In this document: piece after piece, positions 41,476-51,264 of the stretch
How positions within the stretch are numbered: position 1 is the first letter of the stretch
Layout: each line of letters begins with the position of its first letter
From: Bradyrhizobium sp. 4
GTDB lineage: Bacteria > Pseudomonadota > Alphaproteobacteria > Rhizobiales > Xanthobacteraceae
DNA: 64,000 nucleotides
Direction: 5' to 3'
Assembly (NCBI RefSeq): GCF_023100905.1
Contig: NZ_CP064686.1
Location: 682,001-746,000, forward strand
The notes under the pieces: model-generated
What the model saw: the letters and a program-made list of their open reading frames with translations, nothing else
Told to the model about the DNA's origin: nothing
The model's database searches: none
Made by a program: the position numbers and the translations under genes

Positions 41476-43572
41476 TTACGCCGCGGCGAACCGATCGGGC
41501 ATGGCAGGTGCTTCCGCGAACAGGAAGCGGCGCTCGATTTCCAGGGCGGGCAAGGGCGGGCTGAACAAATAGCCCTGCATTTCCGTGCAGCCTTCCGCTG
41601 CGATCCGGTCCCGCTGCTCCTCGGTCTCCACGCCCTCCGCCGTCGTCGTCATGCCCATCCCGCGCGCCAGTGCCGCCACCGCCCGCACGATGCTGAGGGA
41701 GGCCGCATTGTTTTCCACGCCGCTGACGAAAGACCGGTCGATCTTGATCTTGTCGAAGGGGAAGCATTGCAGATAGGTCAGTGACGAATAGCCGGTGCCG
41801 AAATCGTCCATGGCGACCTTGATGCCCAGCGCCCGGAGCTGGTGCAGCGTCGTCAGCGTCCCATGCCTGTCCTGCAGCAGAACGCTTTCCGTGATTTCGA
41901 TTTCCAGCCGCCGCGGATCGAGGCCGGAGGCCGCGAGCGCGCCGACGATCACCTCTGTCAGGCCCGGCTGGCGGAATTGCACCGCCGAGATGTTGACGGC
42001 GACGTGCAGATGGTCCGGCCATCGGCTTGCAGTGGCACAGGCCTGCCGGATCACCCATTCGCCGATCGGCACGATCAGGCCGATCTCTTCCGCAAGCGGG
42101 ATAAAGCTGTTCGGCGCGACCAGTCCGCGCCCTGGATGTCGCCAACGGATCAAGGCTTCGAAGCCGCTGATCTCGCCGCCGTCGGTCTTCACGACCGGCT
42201 GGTAGTGCAGTTCGAACTCGCCGGCGGCAAGGCCGTTGCGAAGGTCCTGCTCCAGCGCGCGACGGCTTTGCGCCTCTTCGCCCATGGCCGGTTTGAAGAA
42301 GCAGTACATGCCGCGGCCGTCGCTTTTGGCGCGATACAGGGCCAGATCGGCATTGTGCAGGAGTTGCTCGGGCGTCGAGCCGTCGCCGGGCGCAATGGCG
42401 ATCCCGATGCTCGCGCCCACAATAGCCTGGTGTCCGTCGAGCCCGAACGGAGCACTCAGGGTGCTGACAACATCGCGCGCCAGCGTGTCCGCTTCGCTCG
42501 AATCGGAAATCGGCGACTGGAGGATGACGAATTCATCGCCGCCCATGCGCGCGATCGTGTCGCTGTCGCGCGCGAGCTGCTTGAGGCGGCGGCTGACATC
42601 CTGCAGCAGGATGTCGCCGGCCTGGTGGCCCAGGGTGTCGTTGACGGCCTTGAACTTGTCGAGATCGATGTGGTGGATCGCGAACATCCCGCCCTGCTCG
42701 AGCGCCTGCTTGAGGCGCTGACCGAGCAGGGCGCGATTGGCGAGGTCCGTCAGCGCATCGTGGTGCGCCATATGCGCGATCTGCAATTCCGCCTTGCGCT
42801 GCTCGGTGATGTCTTCGTGGGTCGCCACCCATCCGAGATCGGGCATCGGTCGGTGCCTGATCTTGAAGGTTCGCCCGTTCCGCATCTCGACGATGCTGTC
42901 CATGGCCTCGGCCGACGTGGCGACATCGGTCCGCCATGTGGCGTATTCCTCCCGCGTCATCGCCGGCACGCTGCCGGCTTCGAAGCGCAGGTCGAGGATC
43001 TCCTGGAGCGGCGTGCCCGGACGAACGCGGTCGGGCGGCAGGCCGTACATTTCGATATAGTGCGTGTTGCAGACGAGCAGCCGATGGTCGGCGCTGAAGA
43101 AGCAAAGTCCCTGCGACATGTTGTTGATCGCAATGTCGAACTGAAAATTGCGCTCCTGCAGCCGCGCACTGAGCTCTTCGCGCTCGGTAATGTCCTCGTG
43201 GGTCGCCATGCCGCCGCCGTCGGGCAGGGGATGGATGGTGTAGGCGATGATTCTTCCGTCGGCGAACTGCTGGACCGTCTGCTCGCTGACGACCGAGCCT
43301 TCCGTGCGGGCGCGGACATAGGCGCCGGCTTCTCCGCCGATGTTCAGGCCCAGTTTGAGCCGATGCTGGATCAGGTCCTTGATCGGCGTTCCCGGGCGCA
43401 CCTGCTCGGGCGAGAGCGCGTACATCTCGCGGTAGCGCGGATTGCAGAAAATGACCCTGCGGTCGCTGCCAAAAAGGATGATCCCAAGCCACAGATTATT
43501 GGCGGCGCACTTGAGCAGCTCGCCGAGCACGAGCGGATCAATGCTTGCGACCTCCTGATCACTTTGCGCCAT
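41476..43572 (-). CDS. PAS-PAS-GGDEF-EAL cyclic-di-GMP signalling protein
   Basis: A 698-residue soluble protein. Two PAS-like segments cover about residues 15-250 (MYALSPEQVRPGTPIKDLIQHRL and MYGLPPDRVRPGTPLQEILDLRF are near-repeats). The GGDEF domain has an intact ARMGGDEFVIL and an upstream RxxD inhibitory site (RDSD). The EAL domain has FEALIRWRHP, VAMDDFGTGYSSLTYL and KIDRSFV, so both synthesis and hydrolysis of cyclic di-GMP look possible. No transmembrane segment is seen. The start ATG at 43572 is accepted. Confidence 0.94.
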   Translation of the reverse strand: MAQSDQEVASIDPLVLGELLKCAANNLWLGIILFGSDRRVIFCNPRYREMYALSPEQVRPGTPIKDLIQHRLKLGLNIGGEAGAYVRARTEGSVVSEQTVQQFADGRIIAYTIHPLPDGGGMATHEDITEREELSARLQERNFQFDIAINNMSQGLCFFSADHRLLVCNTHYIEMYGLPPDRVRPGTPLQEILDLRFEAGSVPAMTREEYATWRTDVATSAEAMDSIVEMRNGRTFKIRHRPMPDLGWVATHEDITEQRKAELQIAHMAHHDALTDLANRALLGQRLKQALEQGGMFAIHHIDLDKFKAVNDTLGHQAGDILLQDVSRRLKQLARDSDTIARMGGDEFVILQSPISDSSEADTLARDVVSTLSAPFGLDGHQAIVGASIGIAIAPGDGSTPEQLLHNADLALYRAKSDGRGMYCFFKPAMGEEAQSRRALEQDLRNGLAAGEFELHYQPVVKTDGGEISGFEALIRWRHPGRGLVAPNSFIPLAEEIGLIVPIGEWVIRQACATASRWPDHLHVAVNISAVQFRQPGLTEVIVGALAASGLDPRRLEIEITESVLLQDRHGTLTTLHQLRALGIKVAMDDFGTGYSSLTYLQCFPFDKIKIDRSFVSGVENNAASLSIVRAVAALARGMGMTTTAEGVETEEQRDRIAAEGCTEMQGYLFSPPLPALEIERRFLFAEAPAMPDRFAAA

Positions 43573-43794
43573 GTGCGTTGCCCCCGGGACGACGCGATTA
43601 GAGCAGGCGGTGGTGAATCAGCCCAACAATACGCCCAGTTTCGGGACATGTTCCTGAAACTGCGGCGAATGCGAGGTTAAAGGCGGCGATGCCCGCCCCC
43701 TGGAAAAGAGGACGCCGACGAGAATTCAGAGATCGTTAACCAGGCCGTCCCGCCGAACCGCGCGCGGCGCCGGCGGGATGGCGATGCCGCCGTG

Positions 43795-45078
43795 TCAGTC
43801 GACCAGGATCACCCTGATGTCGTTCACATTGGTCAGCGTGGGACCCGGCAGCAGCAGGTCGCCCGTCGCCTCGAAGAACGTCGTCGCATCGTTGTTGTCG
43901 AGATAGGCCTGCGGCTGCAGCCCCTGCGCCGTCATCTTCGCGAATGTCGCCGCGTCGATCAGCGCGCCGGCGGGGTCGGTGGGATGGCCGGCACCGCCAT
44001 CGGCGCCGTCGGTGTCGCCGGCGAGCGCGGAGATGTCAGGCGTGTCCTTCAAGAGGGCGGCGAGCGCCAGCGCGTATTCCTGGTTCGGGCCGCCGCGGCC
44101 ATTGCCCCGCACGGTGACCGTGAGCTCGCCGCCGGAGAGGATCGCGACGCGCTTGCCCTGGGCGCGGGCCTGAAGCGCCAGCCTGGCGTGATCGGTGGCA
44201 ACATCGCGGGCCTCGCCTTCGAGGTCGGCGCCGAGATCGATCGTCTCGTAACCGGCCTCATGCGCGAGTTTGACCGCAGCGTCGAGCGATTGCTTCGGAC
44301 GTGCGATCAATTCGAAATGCGCGCGCGCGAACGCGGCGTCTCCCGGCTTGCAGCTTTCGTTGGCGGGGTCGTCCAGCGCGCGGCGAACGGCATCGTCGAT
44401 GTCGAGCTTGTACCGGGCGACGATGGCGCGCGCATCATTGAGCGTGGTCGGATCGGGCACGGTCGGACCCGAGGCGATCGCGGAGGGATCGTCATGCGGC
44501 ACGTCGGAGATCGCAAGCGTCACGATCTCGGCGGCATTTTTGCCCGCGCGCGCGAGCCTGCCGCCCTTGCTCCGCGACAGATGCTTGCGCACGACATTCA
44601 TCTCGCCGATCGGAGCGCCGGAGCGGAGCAGCGCCTTGTTGACCGCCTGCTTCTGCGCGAAGCTGATGCCGTTGACGGGCGCGATCCAGTTCGCCGAGCC
44701 GCCGCCGGTGAGCAGCACCAGGAGCAAATCGTCCGGCCCGGCCTCGGCTGCGAGCGCAAGCGTATCGGCCGCGCCCTTCAGGCCGGCTTCGTCAGGCACA
44801 GGATGACCGGCCTCGACCACGCGGATGCGGCGGGTCGGTACGCCGTAGCCGTGACGCGTGGTGGCGATGCCGACCAGGCGCTCCGGTGCGATCCCGAGCG
44901 TGTCGAGATAATGCCGCTCGGCGGCGGCGGCCATCGCGGCCGCGCCCTTGCCGGCGGCGAGACAGATCACGCGTCCACTCGGAACGGGCCGCAAATGCGG
45001 CGCCAGCACCGTGTTGGGATGAGCGGCGGCAACGGCGGCGTCGTAGAGCGCGCGGAGCAGGGGGCGTCGGTCGGTCAT
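43795..45078 (-). CDS. Glycerate 2-kinase (MOFRL family)
   Basis: A 427-residue MOFRL/glycerate kinase (TtuD/GckA type). AAGKGAAAMAAAAERHY and LLTGGGSANWIAPVNGISFAQKQAVNKALLRSGAPIGEMNVVRKHLSRSKGGRLA are strong family signatures; the C-terminal MOFRL domain has ILSGGELTVTVRGNGRGGPNQEYALALA and DTDGADGGAGHPTDPAGALI. It phosphorylates glycerate to 2-phosphoglycerate. The ATG at 45078 is chosen over 45117 because it gives the family N-terminus. It has no evident functional link to its neighbours. Confidence 0.94.
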   Translation of the reverse strand: MTDRRPLLRALYDAAVAAAHPNTVLAPHLRPVPSGRVICLAAGKGAAAMAAAAERHYLDTLGIAPERLVGIATTRHGYGVPTRRIRVVEAGHPVPDEAGLKGAADTLALAAEAGPDDLLLVLLTGGGSANWIAPVNGISFAQKQAVNKALLRSGAPIGEMNVVRKHLSRSKGGRLARAGKNAAEIVTLAISDVPHDDPSAIASGPTVPDPTTLNDARAIVARYKLDIDDAVRRALDDPANESCKPGDAAFARAHFELIARPKQSLDAAVKLAHEAGYETIDLGADLEGEARDVATDHARLALQARAQGKRVAILSGGELTVTVRGNGRGGPNQEYALALAALLKDTPDISALAGDTDGADGGAGHPTDPAGALIDAATFAKMTAQGLQPQAYLDNNDATTFFEATGDLLLPGPTLTNVNDIRVILVD

Positions 45079-45220
45079 GACGAAGGGCCTTGAGCGGGCA
45101 GGAAAGACGGGCGGCAAACGCGCCGCTCACCTGCCTACCGCATCATGCGCCAAAGCGTAAGCCGGCTTTGCCATCATTCGATTGTGCAATCGCGTGATCA
45201 TAATCGACGCGCAAGCAAAA

Positions 45221-45246
45221 ACCCCCTGCGATGGTTCGCAGGGGGT
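45221..45246 (-). terminator. Rho-independent terminator after the third binding-protein gene
   Basis: ACCCCCTGCGA, loop TGGT, TCGCAGGGGGT, an 11-bp stem extended by AAAA/TTTT. On the minus strand it is followed by TTTTTGC. It ends the run of three binding-protein genes. Confidence 0.9.
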
Positions 45247-45271
45247 TTTCATCGTCGTGGGTATCAGGCGG

Positions 45272-46501
45272 TTAGCCGCCGACGTCGGCGCTGATCACGT
45301 CGCCGAACAGTTCCCACTTCTCGCCCTTGAACTTCTCGAGCTGGAGCTGGCTGATCGGCGCGAAATCGGTCGGCGAGGTGTTGATCTGCACGCCCGGCAG
45401 CAGCACTTCGGTGCGGAAGTCCTTCAGGCTGGCGGCCTGTTTCATGACGTTCGCGCGGGTGAGATCGTCGCCGCACTGCTTCAGGATCTGGACCAGGGTC
45501 TGCGCCACGCCGTAGCCGACGATAGTGCCGTGATCGAGCTTGTCGCCGTCAGGAAAGTACTTGTTCATGAAGGCGACGAAGTCCTTCATGCCGGGGTCGC
45601 TGTTCCACGTCGAATCCGAAATGTCCTTCAGATAGTCGGCGGAGATGATGTCCTGCGAGTTCTCGAACCCGGCGGGCTTGAGCACGCTGCCGACGGAGGC
45701 CGAGACGTTGTTGAGGAAGTGCAGCGGCTTCCAGCCGATCTCGGCCACCTTCTTGATCGCCTGCGCCGCGAATTTCGGCGTCGTGATGTTCATGAAGACG
45801 TCGGCGCCGGTCGACTTCAGCTTGACGATGTGGTTGTCGATGGTCGGCTCGGAGGTCTCGTAGCTCTCCTCCATGACGATCATCGACGCGGCCTTGGCGC
45901 CGAGGCCGTCCTTCAGACCTTTGAGATAATCCTTGCCGTAATCGTCGTTCTGGAACAGCACGGCGATCTTGGCGTCCGGCTTGTTCTTGAGCAGCCATTT
46001 CGCGTAGATCTGCGTTTCGCTCTGGTAGTTGGGCTGCCACCCCATCGTCCAGGGGAAGTTCTGCGGATCGTTCCACTTGGTGGCGCCGGTGGCCACCAGG
46101 AGCTGCGGCACCTTCTTCGAGTTCATGTATTTGTGGATCGCCGAGTTCGGCGGCGTGCCGAGCGAGTTGAAGATGAACAGCACCTCGTCGCTCTCGACCA
46201 GCTTGCGCGCCTGCTCCACCGTCTTCGGCGGCGAATAGGCGTCGTCGTAGCTGATGTAGTTGATCTTGCGGCCGTTGATGCCGCCTTCGTCGTTGATCTT
46301 CTTGAAATAGGCGGCTTCCGTCCGCCCGATGATGCCGTAGGCGGAGGCCGGTCCGCTGTAGGGCATGATGTTGCCGACCTTGATCTCGGTATCGGTCGCG
46401 CCGGTATCGTATTTCTTCTGGGCCGATGCAGTGGAGGCCGAGGCCGCAATGAGCGCGAGCGCCAGTGACGCGGCCGCAAGTTTGCCGGTGACAGCGGGCA
46501 T
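45272..46501 (-). CDS. ABC transporter substrate-binding protein, paralogue 3 of 3
   Basis: A 409-residue periplasmic Peripla_BP_6 protein with a signal peptide ending ASTASA-Q. The mature start KKYDTGATDTEIKVGNIMPY and GPASAYGIIGRTEAAYFKKI are nearly the same in the two upstream paralogues. It is the most promoter-distal of the three, with its own 239-base upstream gap and terminators on both sides, so it may be expressed separately. AGGGAG precedes the ATG. Ligand is unknown; dicarboxylic or fatty acids are suggested by the pim context. Confidence 0.93.
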   Translation of the reverse strand: MPAVTGKLAAASLALALIAASASTASAQKKYDTGATDTEIKVGNIMPYSGPASAYGIIGRTEAAYFKKINDEGGINGRKINYISYDDAYSPPKTVEQARKLVESDEVLFIFNSLGTPPNSAIHKYMNSKKVPQLLVATGATKWNDPQNFPWTMGWQPNYQSETQIYAKWLLKNKPDAKIAVLFQNDDYGKDYLKGLKDGLGAKAASMIVMEESYETSEPTIDNHIVKLKSTGADVFMNITTPKFAAQAIKKVAEIGWKPLHFLNNVSASVGSVLKPAGFENSQDIISADYLKDISDSTWNSDPGMKDFVAFMNKYFPDGDKLDHGTIVGYGVAQTLVQILKQCGDDLTRANVMKQAASLKDFRTEVLLPGVQINTSPTDFAPISQLQLEKFKGEKWELFGDVISADVGG

Positions 46502-46609
46502 TCCTATCTCCCTATTTTCTTGGTGTGTGTGCGTCCCTTTTCTTGTGTTGCCTGTTCTTGGTGACGCAGCCGCAATTCAATACGATTTACCTGATGCCTA
46601 CAACAGAAA

Positions 46610-46634
46610 GCCCCTGCGGCGGGGTCGCAGGGGC
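46610..46634 (-). terminator. Hairpin terminator after the second binding-protein gene
   Basis: GCCCCTGCG (46610-46618) pairs with CGCAGGGGC (46626-46634). On the minus strand it is followed by TTTCTGTTG, so the U tract is weak and termination may be partial. Confidence 0.65.
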
Positions 46635-46740
46635 TGCTTCTTTAGTAGTCAGGGACGGGCGCGCGCGCGTGTGCGACTGCGAGAAGGTGCATCCGTCTGA
46701 GTTGACGAGCCGATCAGGAGCGAGTTTGAGTTGCGCGGCT

Positions 46741-47967
46741 TCAGTGGCCGAGTTCGCTCGAGATGACGTCCCCGAACAGCTCCCATTTCCGGCCCTTGAA
46801 CCGCATCATCTGGAGCTGCTCGATCGGGGCGAAATTATCCGCTGCGGTGTTGATCTTGATGCCGGGCAACAGGGTGTCGGGCTCGAAATCCTTCAGGCTT
46901 GCCGCCTGCTTCATGACGTTGTCGCGGGTGAGATCGTCGCCGCACATCTGCAGCACCTTCACCATAGTCTGCGCGGCAGCATAGCCGAACACGACGCCGG
47001 CATCGAGCTTGTTGGCCTTGGGATCGTATTTGGCGAGGAAGTTGTAGAACTTCTTCATGCCGTCGTCGGCATTCCATTGCGGGTCGGACCCGTCCTTGGT
47101 GTAGCTCGCCGACAGGATCCCTTGCGAGATCTCGAGCCCCGCCGGCTCGAGCACGCCGCCGACCGAGGCCGAGACGTTGGAGATGATGTGGACCGGATGC
47201 CAGTTGATCTCGGCCGCCTTCTTGATCGCCTGTGCCGCAAATTTCGGCGTGGTGATGCTGACGAAGATGTCGGCGCCGGAGGCCTTCAATTTCACGACGT
47301 GCTCGTCGATTGCCGGCTCCGACGTGTCGTAGCTATCTTCCAGCACGATCATCGAGGCCTTGGGCCCAAGACCGTCCTTCAGTCCTTTCAGATAGTCCTT
47401 GCCGAAATCGTCGTTCTGGTAGAGCACGCCGATCTTGCCGTCCGGCTTCTCCTTCATGATGTACTTGGCGTAGATGCGCGCCTCGCTGGCGTAGCTCGGC
47501 TGCCAGCCCATGGTCCAGGGATATTGCTTCGGATCGTTCCACTTCGAAGCGCCGCTCGCCACGAACAATTGCGGCACCTTCTTCTCGTTCATGTATTTGC
47601 GAATGGCGCCGTTGGTGGAGGTGCCGAGCGAACCGAAGATCAGCAGCACCCCGTCGCTCTCGACCAGCTTGCGGGCCTGCTCCACCGTCTTCGGCGGCGA
47701 ATAGCCGTCGTCGTAGGAGATGAACTTGATCTTGCGGCCGCCGATGCCGCCCTCGGCATTGATCTTGTTGAAATAGGCTTCCTCGGCCTTGCCGATCGCC
47801 GCATAGGCGGAGGCCGGGCCGCTATAGGGCATGATGTTGCCGATCTTGATCTCGGTATCGGAAGCGCCGCTGTCGTATTTCTTTTGCGCCAGGGCCGGGC
47901 CGCTCATCGCAGTGCACAACGCGAATGCGGCCAGAACGCCCGCAACCTGAAATCGAACGGCAGCCAT
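46741..47967 (-). CDS. ABC transporter substrate-binding protein, paralogue 2 of 3
   Basis: A 408-residue binding protein with a signal peptide (FQVAGVLAAFALCTAMSGPALAQ). The mature part begins KKYDSGASDTEIKIGNIMPY. It differs from its sisters at several positions around the expected pocket (for example GTSTNGAIRKYMNEKKVPQLFVASGASKW). The ATG at 47967 (GGTGGAGAAAG upstream) gives the same length as paralogue 3; a longer frame to 48006 is possible. Strong terminators flank it. Confidence 0.93.
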   Translation of the reverse strand: MAAVRFQVAGVLAAFALCTAMSGPALAQKKYDSGASDTEIKIGNIMPYSGPASAYAAIGKAEEAYFNKINAEGGIGGRKIKFISYDDGYSPPKTVEQARKLVESDGVLLIFGSLGTSTNGAIRKYMNEKKVPQLFVASGASKWNDPKQYPWTMGWQPSYASEARIYAKYIMKEKPDGKIGVLYQNDDFGKDYLKGLKDGLGPKASMIVLEDSYDTSEPAIDEHVVKLKASGADIFVSITTPKFAAQAIKKAAEINWHPVHIISNVSASVGGVLEPAGLEISQGILSASYTKDGSDPQWNADDGMKKFYNFLAKYDPKANKLDAGVVFGYAAAQTMVKVLQMCGDDLTRDNVMKQAASLKDFEPDTLLPGIKINTAADNFAPIEQLQMMRFKGRKWELFGDVISSELGH

Positions 47968-48030
47968 CTTTCTCCACCCGGAACGGATCGTCGCCGCATT
48001 GAACAAGATTGATGCGCGACGTCAACAAAA

Positions 48031-48056
48031 AGCCCCCGCGATCGTTCGCGGGGGCT
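48031..48056 (-). terminator. Rho-independent terminator after the first binding-protein gene
   Basis: AGCCCCCGCGA, loop TCGT, TCGCGGGGGCT, an 11-bp perfect stem. On the minus strand it is followed by TTTTTGTTGAC. It separates the first binding protein from the second. Confidence 0.9.
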
Positions 48057-48087
48057 TCTCGACGTGTCGGACTATAGCGTCAGGGTG

Positions 48088-49323
48088 TCACTCGGTGGCG
48101 ATGTCGCCGCTGATGATCTCGCCGAAGAGTTCCCACTTCTCGCCCTTGAAGCGCTGCATCTGGAGCTGGGCGATCGGGGCGAAGTCGGTGGGCCCGGTGT
48201 TGATCTTGACGCCGGGCAGCAGGGTGTCCGGTGCAAAATCCTTCAACGAGGCCGCCTGCTTCATGATGTTGGCCCGGGTCAGATCGTCGCCGCACATTTC
48301 CAGGACCTTGGTCAGCGTCGACGCCGCGCCGTAGCCATAGACCATGCTGGTGTCGGACTTGTCGGCACCCGGCATGTACTTGTCGACGAACTCGTTCCAC
48401 TTCTTCATGCCGGGGTCGTTGGCCCACTGCGGGTCCGTGGAGTCCTTGGCATAGGCTGCCGACAACACGCCCTGCGAGGCCTCGAAGCCGGCCGGCTTCA
48501 TCACGCTGCCGACCGAGATCGACACGTTGGTGAGGATCTGCAGCGGCTTCCAGCTCAGCTCGGCGGTCTTCTTGATGGTCTGGGCGGCGAACTTCGGCGT
48601 CGCGTAGATCAGCAGGACGTCGGGATTGGCCGCCTTGATCTTGACGATGTGACCGTCGATCGAGGGCTCCGACACCTCGTAGCTCTCTTCCATGATGATC
48701 ATGGACGCGCCCTTGGCGCCTAGGCCGTCCTTGGTGCCCTTGAGGTAGTCTTTGCCGAAATCGTCGTTCTGATAAAGGATCGCGATCTTGGCGTCCGGCT
48801 TCTCCTTCAACAGCCATTTCGCGTAGATCTGCGCTTCGCTCTGGTAGGAGGGCTGCCAGCCCATGGTCCAGGGGAAGTTCTTCGGGTCGTTCCACTTGGT
48901 GGCGCCCGTGGCGACGAACAGCTGCGGGATCTTCTTGGCGTTCAAATACTTCTGGATCGCGCTGTTCGAAGGCGTACCGAGCGGGTTGAACACGACGATC
49001 ACTTCGTCGCTCTCGACCAGCTTGCGGACCTGCTCGACGGCCTTCGGCGGCGAATAGCCGTCGTCATAGGTGACGAAGTTGATCTTGCGGCCGTTGATGC
49101 CGCCCTTGTCGTTGATCATCTTGAAATAGGCTTCTTCGGTCTTGCCGATGATGCCATAGGCCGACGCCGGACCGCTATACGGCATGATGTTGCCGATCTT
49201 GATCTCGGTATCGGATGCGCCGGTGTCGTATTTCTTCTGGGCAAATGCGGCGCCGGAGCTGAGAGTGATGACCGCCGTTGCCGTCACCAGCGCAGCGGTT
49301 CGCAGTGTTCTTTCAAAAAACAA
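48088..49323 (-). CDS. ABC transporter substrate-binding protein, paralogue 1 of 3
   Basis: A 411-residue binding protein with a signal peptide (LRTAALVTATAVITLSSGAAFAQ). The TTG at 49323 is chosen because AAGGAG lies seven bases upstream and no ATG is available; frames further upstream lie in livM. The mature part KKYDTGASDTEIKIGNIMPY is very like the two downstream paralogues. It is 31 bases after livM and so probably the main binding protein of this transporter. The ligand is possibly a dicarboxylic acid. Confidence 0.93.
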   Translation of the reverse strand: MFFERTLRTAALVTATAVITLSSGAAFAQKKYDTGASDTEIKIGNIMPYSGPASAYGIIGKTEEAYFKMINDKGGINGRKINFVTYDDGYSPPKAVEQVRKLVESDEVIVVFNPLGTPSNSAIQKYLNAKKIPQLFVATGATKWNDPKNFPWTMGWQPSYQSEAQIYAKWLLKEKPDAKIAILYQNDDFGKDYLKGTKDGLGAKGASMIIMEESYEVSEPSIDGHIVKIKAANPDVLLIYATPKFAAQTIKKTAELSWKPLQILTNVSISVGSVMKPAGFEASQGVLSAAYAKDSTDPQWANDPGMKKWNEFVDKYMPGADKSDTSMVYGYGAASTLTKVLEMCGDDLTRANIMKQAASLKDFAPDTLLPGVKINTGPTDFAPIAQLQMQRFKGEKWELFGEIISGDIATE

Positions 49324-49354
49324 TTCGGGTCTCCTTAGCTTAATCAACGGGTTG

Positions 49355-50371
49355 TCAGTTCTTTCTGAGCCGGCCGACGAGTTGCTGGCCCATGATCGCG
49401 ATCTGCCTCGCGCCGTGCGGCACGAGGTAGATGACGGCGAACAGGAGTACGCCGAATACGGCGCCGGAGAGGCCCTTGGAGATGCCCTCCGCCATGTTCG
49501 GCACGAAGATGATGAAAGCTGCGCCGACGAACGAGCCGGGCAGCCAGCCGACGCCACCGACGACCATGCCGAGGAACAGCGAGATCGCCAGCGTGATCGT
49601 GTAGCTGTCGGGCGCGACGAACTGCACGGCGATGGCGCCAAGCGAGCCGGCAACGCCGGTGATGCCGGCGGACACGCCGAAGGCCAGCGTCTTGTACAGT
49701 GCGACGTTGACGCCCATCGAGGAGGCCGCGATCTCGTTGTCGCGGATCGCCATGAAGGCACGGCCCGAGCGGGAGCGCAGCAGGTTTACCGAGAAGATGT
49801 AGATCGCGAGCACGACGGCGAGCGAGAAGTAGTAGAGCCAGGTGTCCTGCGACATCGGCAGCCCGAACGGCGCGTCGGGCTTGGTGACGACGAGGCCCTG
49901 CACGCCGCCCGTCCAGTGCTCGAGGAAGTTCAGCTTCAGCAGCTGCGGCATCGCGGTGGCAAGCGCAAAGGTCGCGAGCGCGAGATAGACGCCCGATAGC
50001 CGCAGCGCCGGCTTGCCGAACAGGTAGCCGAATGCGAAGCAGACCGTCGCGGAAATCGGAATTGTCAGCGCATAGTTGACGTTGAAGTACTCCATCAGCA
50101 CCGCCGACGTATAAGCGCCCACGGCGTAGAAGGCGCTCTGGCCGAGCGAGAACTGGCCGGAGCCGCCCGTCAGGATGTTCAAGGCCAGCACCGCGAGCCC
50201 GTAGATCAGGAGCATCGTCATCTGGAAGATGATGAAGTTCTTGACGAACACCGGCACGATCAACAGCACCGCCAGCACTAACAGGGAGGTGCCCGTGCCC
50301 AGCGTCATCGCCCGCTTCGGAACCGCCTCGACGGCCGGGGCTTCCGTGACGACGTCTTCTGCAGCGCTCAT
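49355..50371 (-). CDS. livM: ABC transporter permease, LivM type
   Basis: A 338-residue permease with about nine to ten helices. GQFSLGQSAFYAVGAYTSAVLMEYF and SRSGRAFMAIRDNEIAASSMGVNVALYKTLAFGVSAGITGVAGSLGAIAVQFV are typical LivM. The ATG at 50371 follows a TTG at 50377 that overlaps the livH stop; either could be used. It pairs with LivH to form the membrane channel of the pim-linked importer. Confidence 0.94.
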   Translation of the reverse strand: MSAAEDVVTEAPAVEAVPKRAMTLGTGTSLLVLAVLLIVPVFVKNFIIFQMTMLLIYGLAVLALNILTGGSGQFSLGQSAFYAVGAYTSAVLMEYFNVNYALTIPISATVCFAFGYLFGKPALRLSGVYLALATFALATAMPQLLKLNFLEHWTGGVQGLVVTKPDAPFGLPMSQDTWLYYFSLAVVLAIYIFSVNLLRSRSGRAFMAIRDNEIAASSMGVNVALYKTLAFGVSAGITGVAGSLGAIAVQFVAPDSYTITLAISLFLGMVVGGVGWLPGSFVGAAFIIFVPNMAEGISKGLSGAVFGVLLFAVIYLVPHGARQIAIMGQQLVGRLRKN

Positions 50372-50373
50372 GA

Positions 50374-51252
50374 TCAAACTCGCTTGACGATTTGCCGGCC
50401 GAACAGGCCAGCGGGTTTGACGACCAGGACGGAAATGATCAGCGCGAGCGCGATCGGGAGCTTCAACTCGTTGCCGACGCCGGGAATGTAGGTGCCGGCG
50501 AGGTTTTCGAAGACACCGACCAGGAAGCCGCCGACCACGGCGCCGAACGGGCTCGTCAGTCCGCCGAGCACCGCCGCGGCGAAGCCGTAGATCAGCACGC
50601 CGCCCATCATGTTGGGCTCGAGGAACACGACCGGTGCGATCAGCATGCCGGCGATCGCACCGATCGCGGACGCCATGCCCCAGCCCAGCGCGATCATCCA
50701 GCTCGTGTTGATGCCGACCAGCCGTGCCGATTCAGGTACGGAGGCGGCCGCGCGCATGGCGAGGCCGATCTTGGTGTACTGGAAGAAGAAGTAGAGGCCG
50801 AGCAGCAGCAGCACCGTCACGCCGATCATGCCGGCCTGGTGGGTCGAAATCAGCTGGCTGCCGAGGAACGGCGAGGAGCCGAACGGGGTCGGATACTGCT
50901 TGATGGTGAAGTCCCAGATCAGGCCGGCCGAGGAGTTGATGATCGCGAACAGCGCGATGAAGCCGGCGACGTTGGTCAGCACCGGCGCCTTGGCGAGCGG
51001 CTTGAACAGGATGCGCTCGATCGCGATGCCGCCGACAAAGGACAATGCCAGCGTGATCACGAAGGCGGCCCAATAGGGAATGCCCCATTGCATCAGCTGC
51101 CAGGAGATGAAGGTCGAGAACATCGCCATCTCGCCCTGCGCGAAGTTGAGATGGTCGATCGCCTGGTAGATCATGACCACGGCGAGCGCCATGCAGGCGT
51201 AGATCGCGCCCGTGGCGATGCCGGCCAGCACTTGGTTGGTGAACAGCTCCAT
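50374..51252 (-). CDS. livH: ABC transporter permease, LivH type
   Basis: A 292-residue permease. MELFTNQVLAGIATGAIYACMALAVVMIYQAIDHLNFAQGEMAMF is the standard LivH N-terminus; AMRAAASVPESARLVGINTSWMIALGWGMAS is the cytoplasmic coupling loop. GAGGAG precedes the ATG at 51252. It lies 12 bases after livF and overlaps or abuts livM, giving an ordered operon livG-livF-livH-livM followed by three binding proteins. Confidence 0.94.
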   Translation of the reverse strand: MELFTNQVLAGIATGAIYACMALAVVMIYQAIDHLNFAQGEMAMFSTFISWQLMQWGIPYWAAFVITLALSFVGGIAIERILFKPLAKAPVLTNVAGFIALFAIINSSAGLIWDFTIKQYPTPFGSSPFLGSQLISTHQAGMIGVTVLLLLGLYFFFQYTKIGLAMRAAASVPESARLVGINTSWMIALGWGMASAIGAIAGMLIAPVVFLEPNMMGGVLIYGFAAAVLGGLTSPFGAVVGGFLVGVFENLAGTYIPGVGNELKLPIALALIISVLVVKPAGLFGRQIVKRV

Positions 51253-51264
51253 CGTGCCGGCTCC

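Noticed and set aside
41842..43680. Open frame of 612 codons opposite the PAS-GGDEF-EAL gene
   Set aside because: The opposite strand has intact GGDEF and EAL motifs; this frame has no recognisable protein features.
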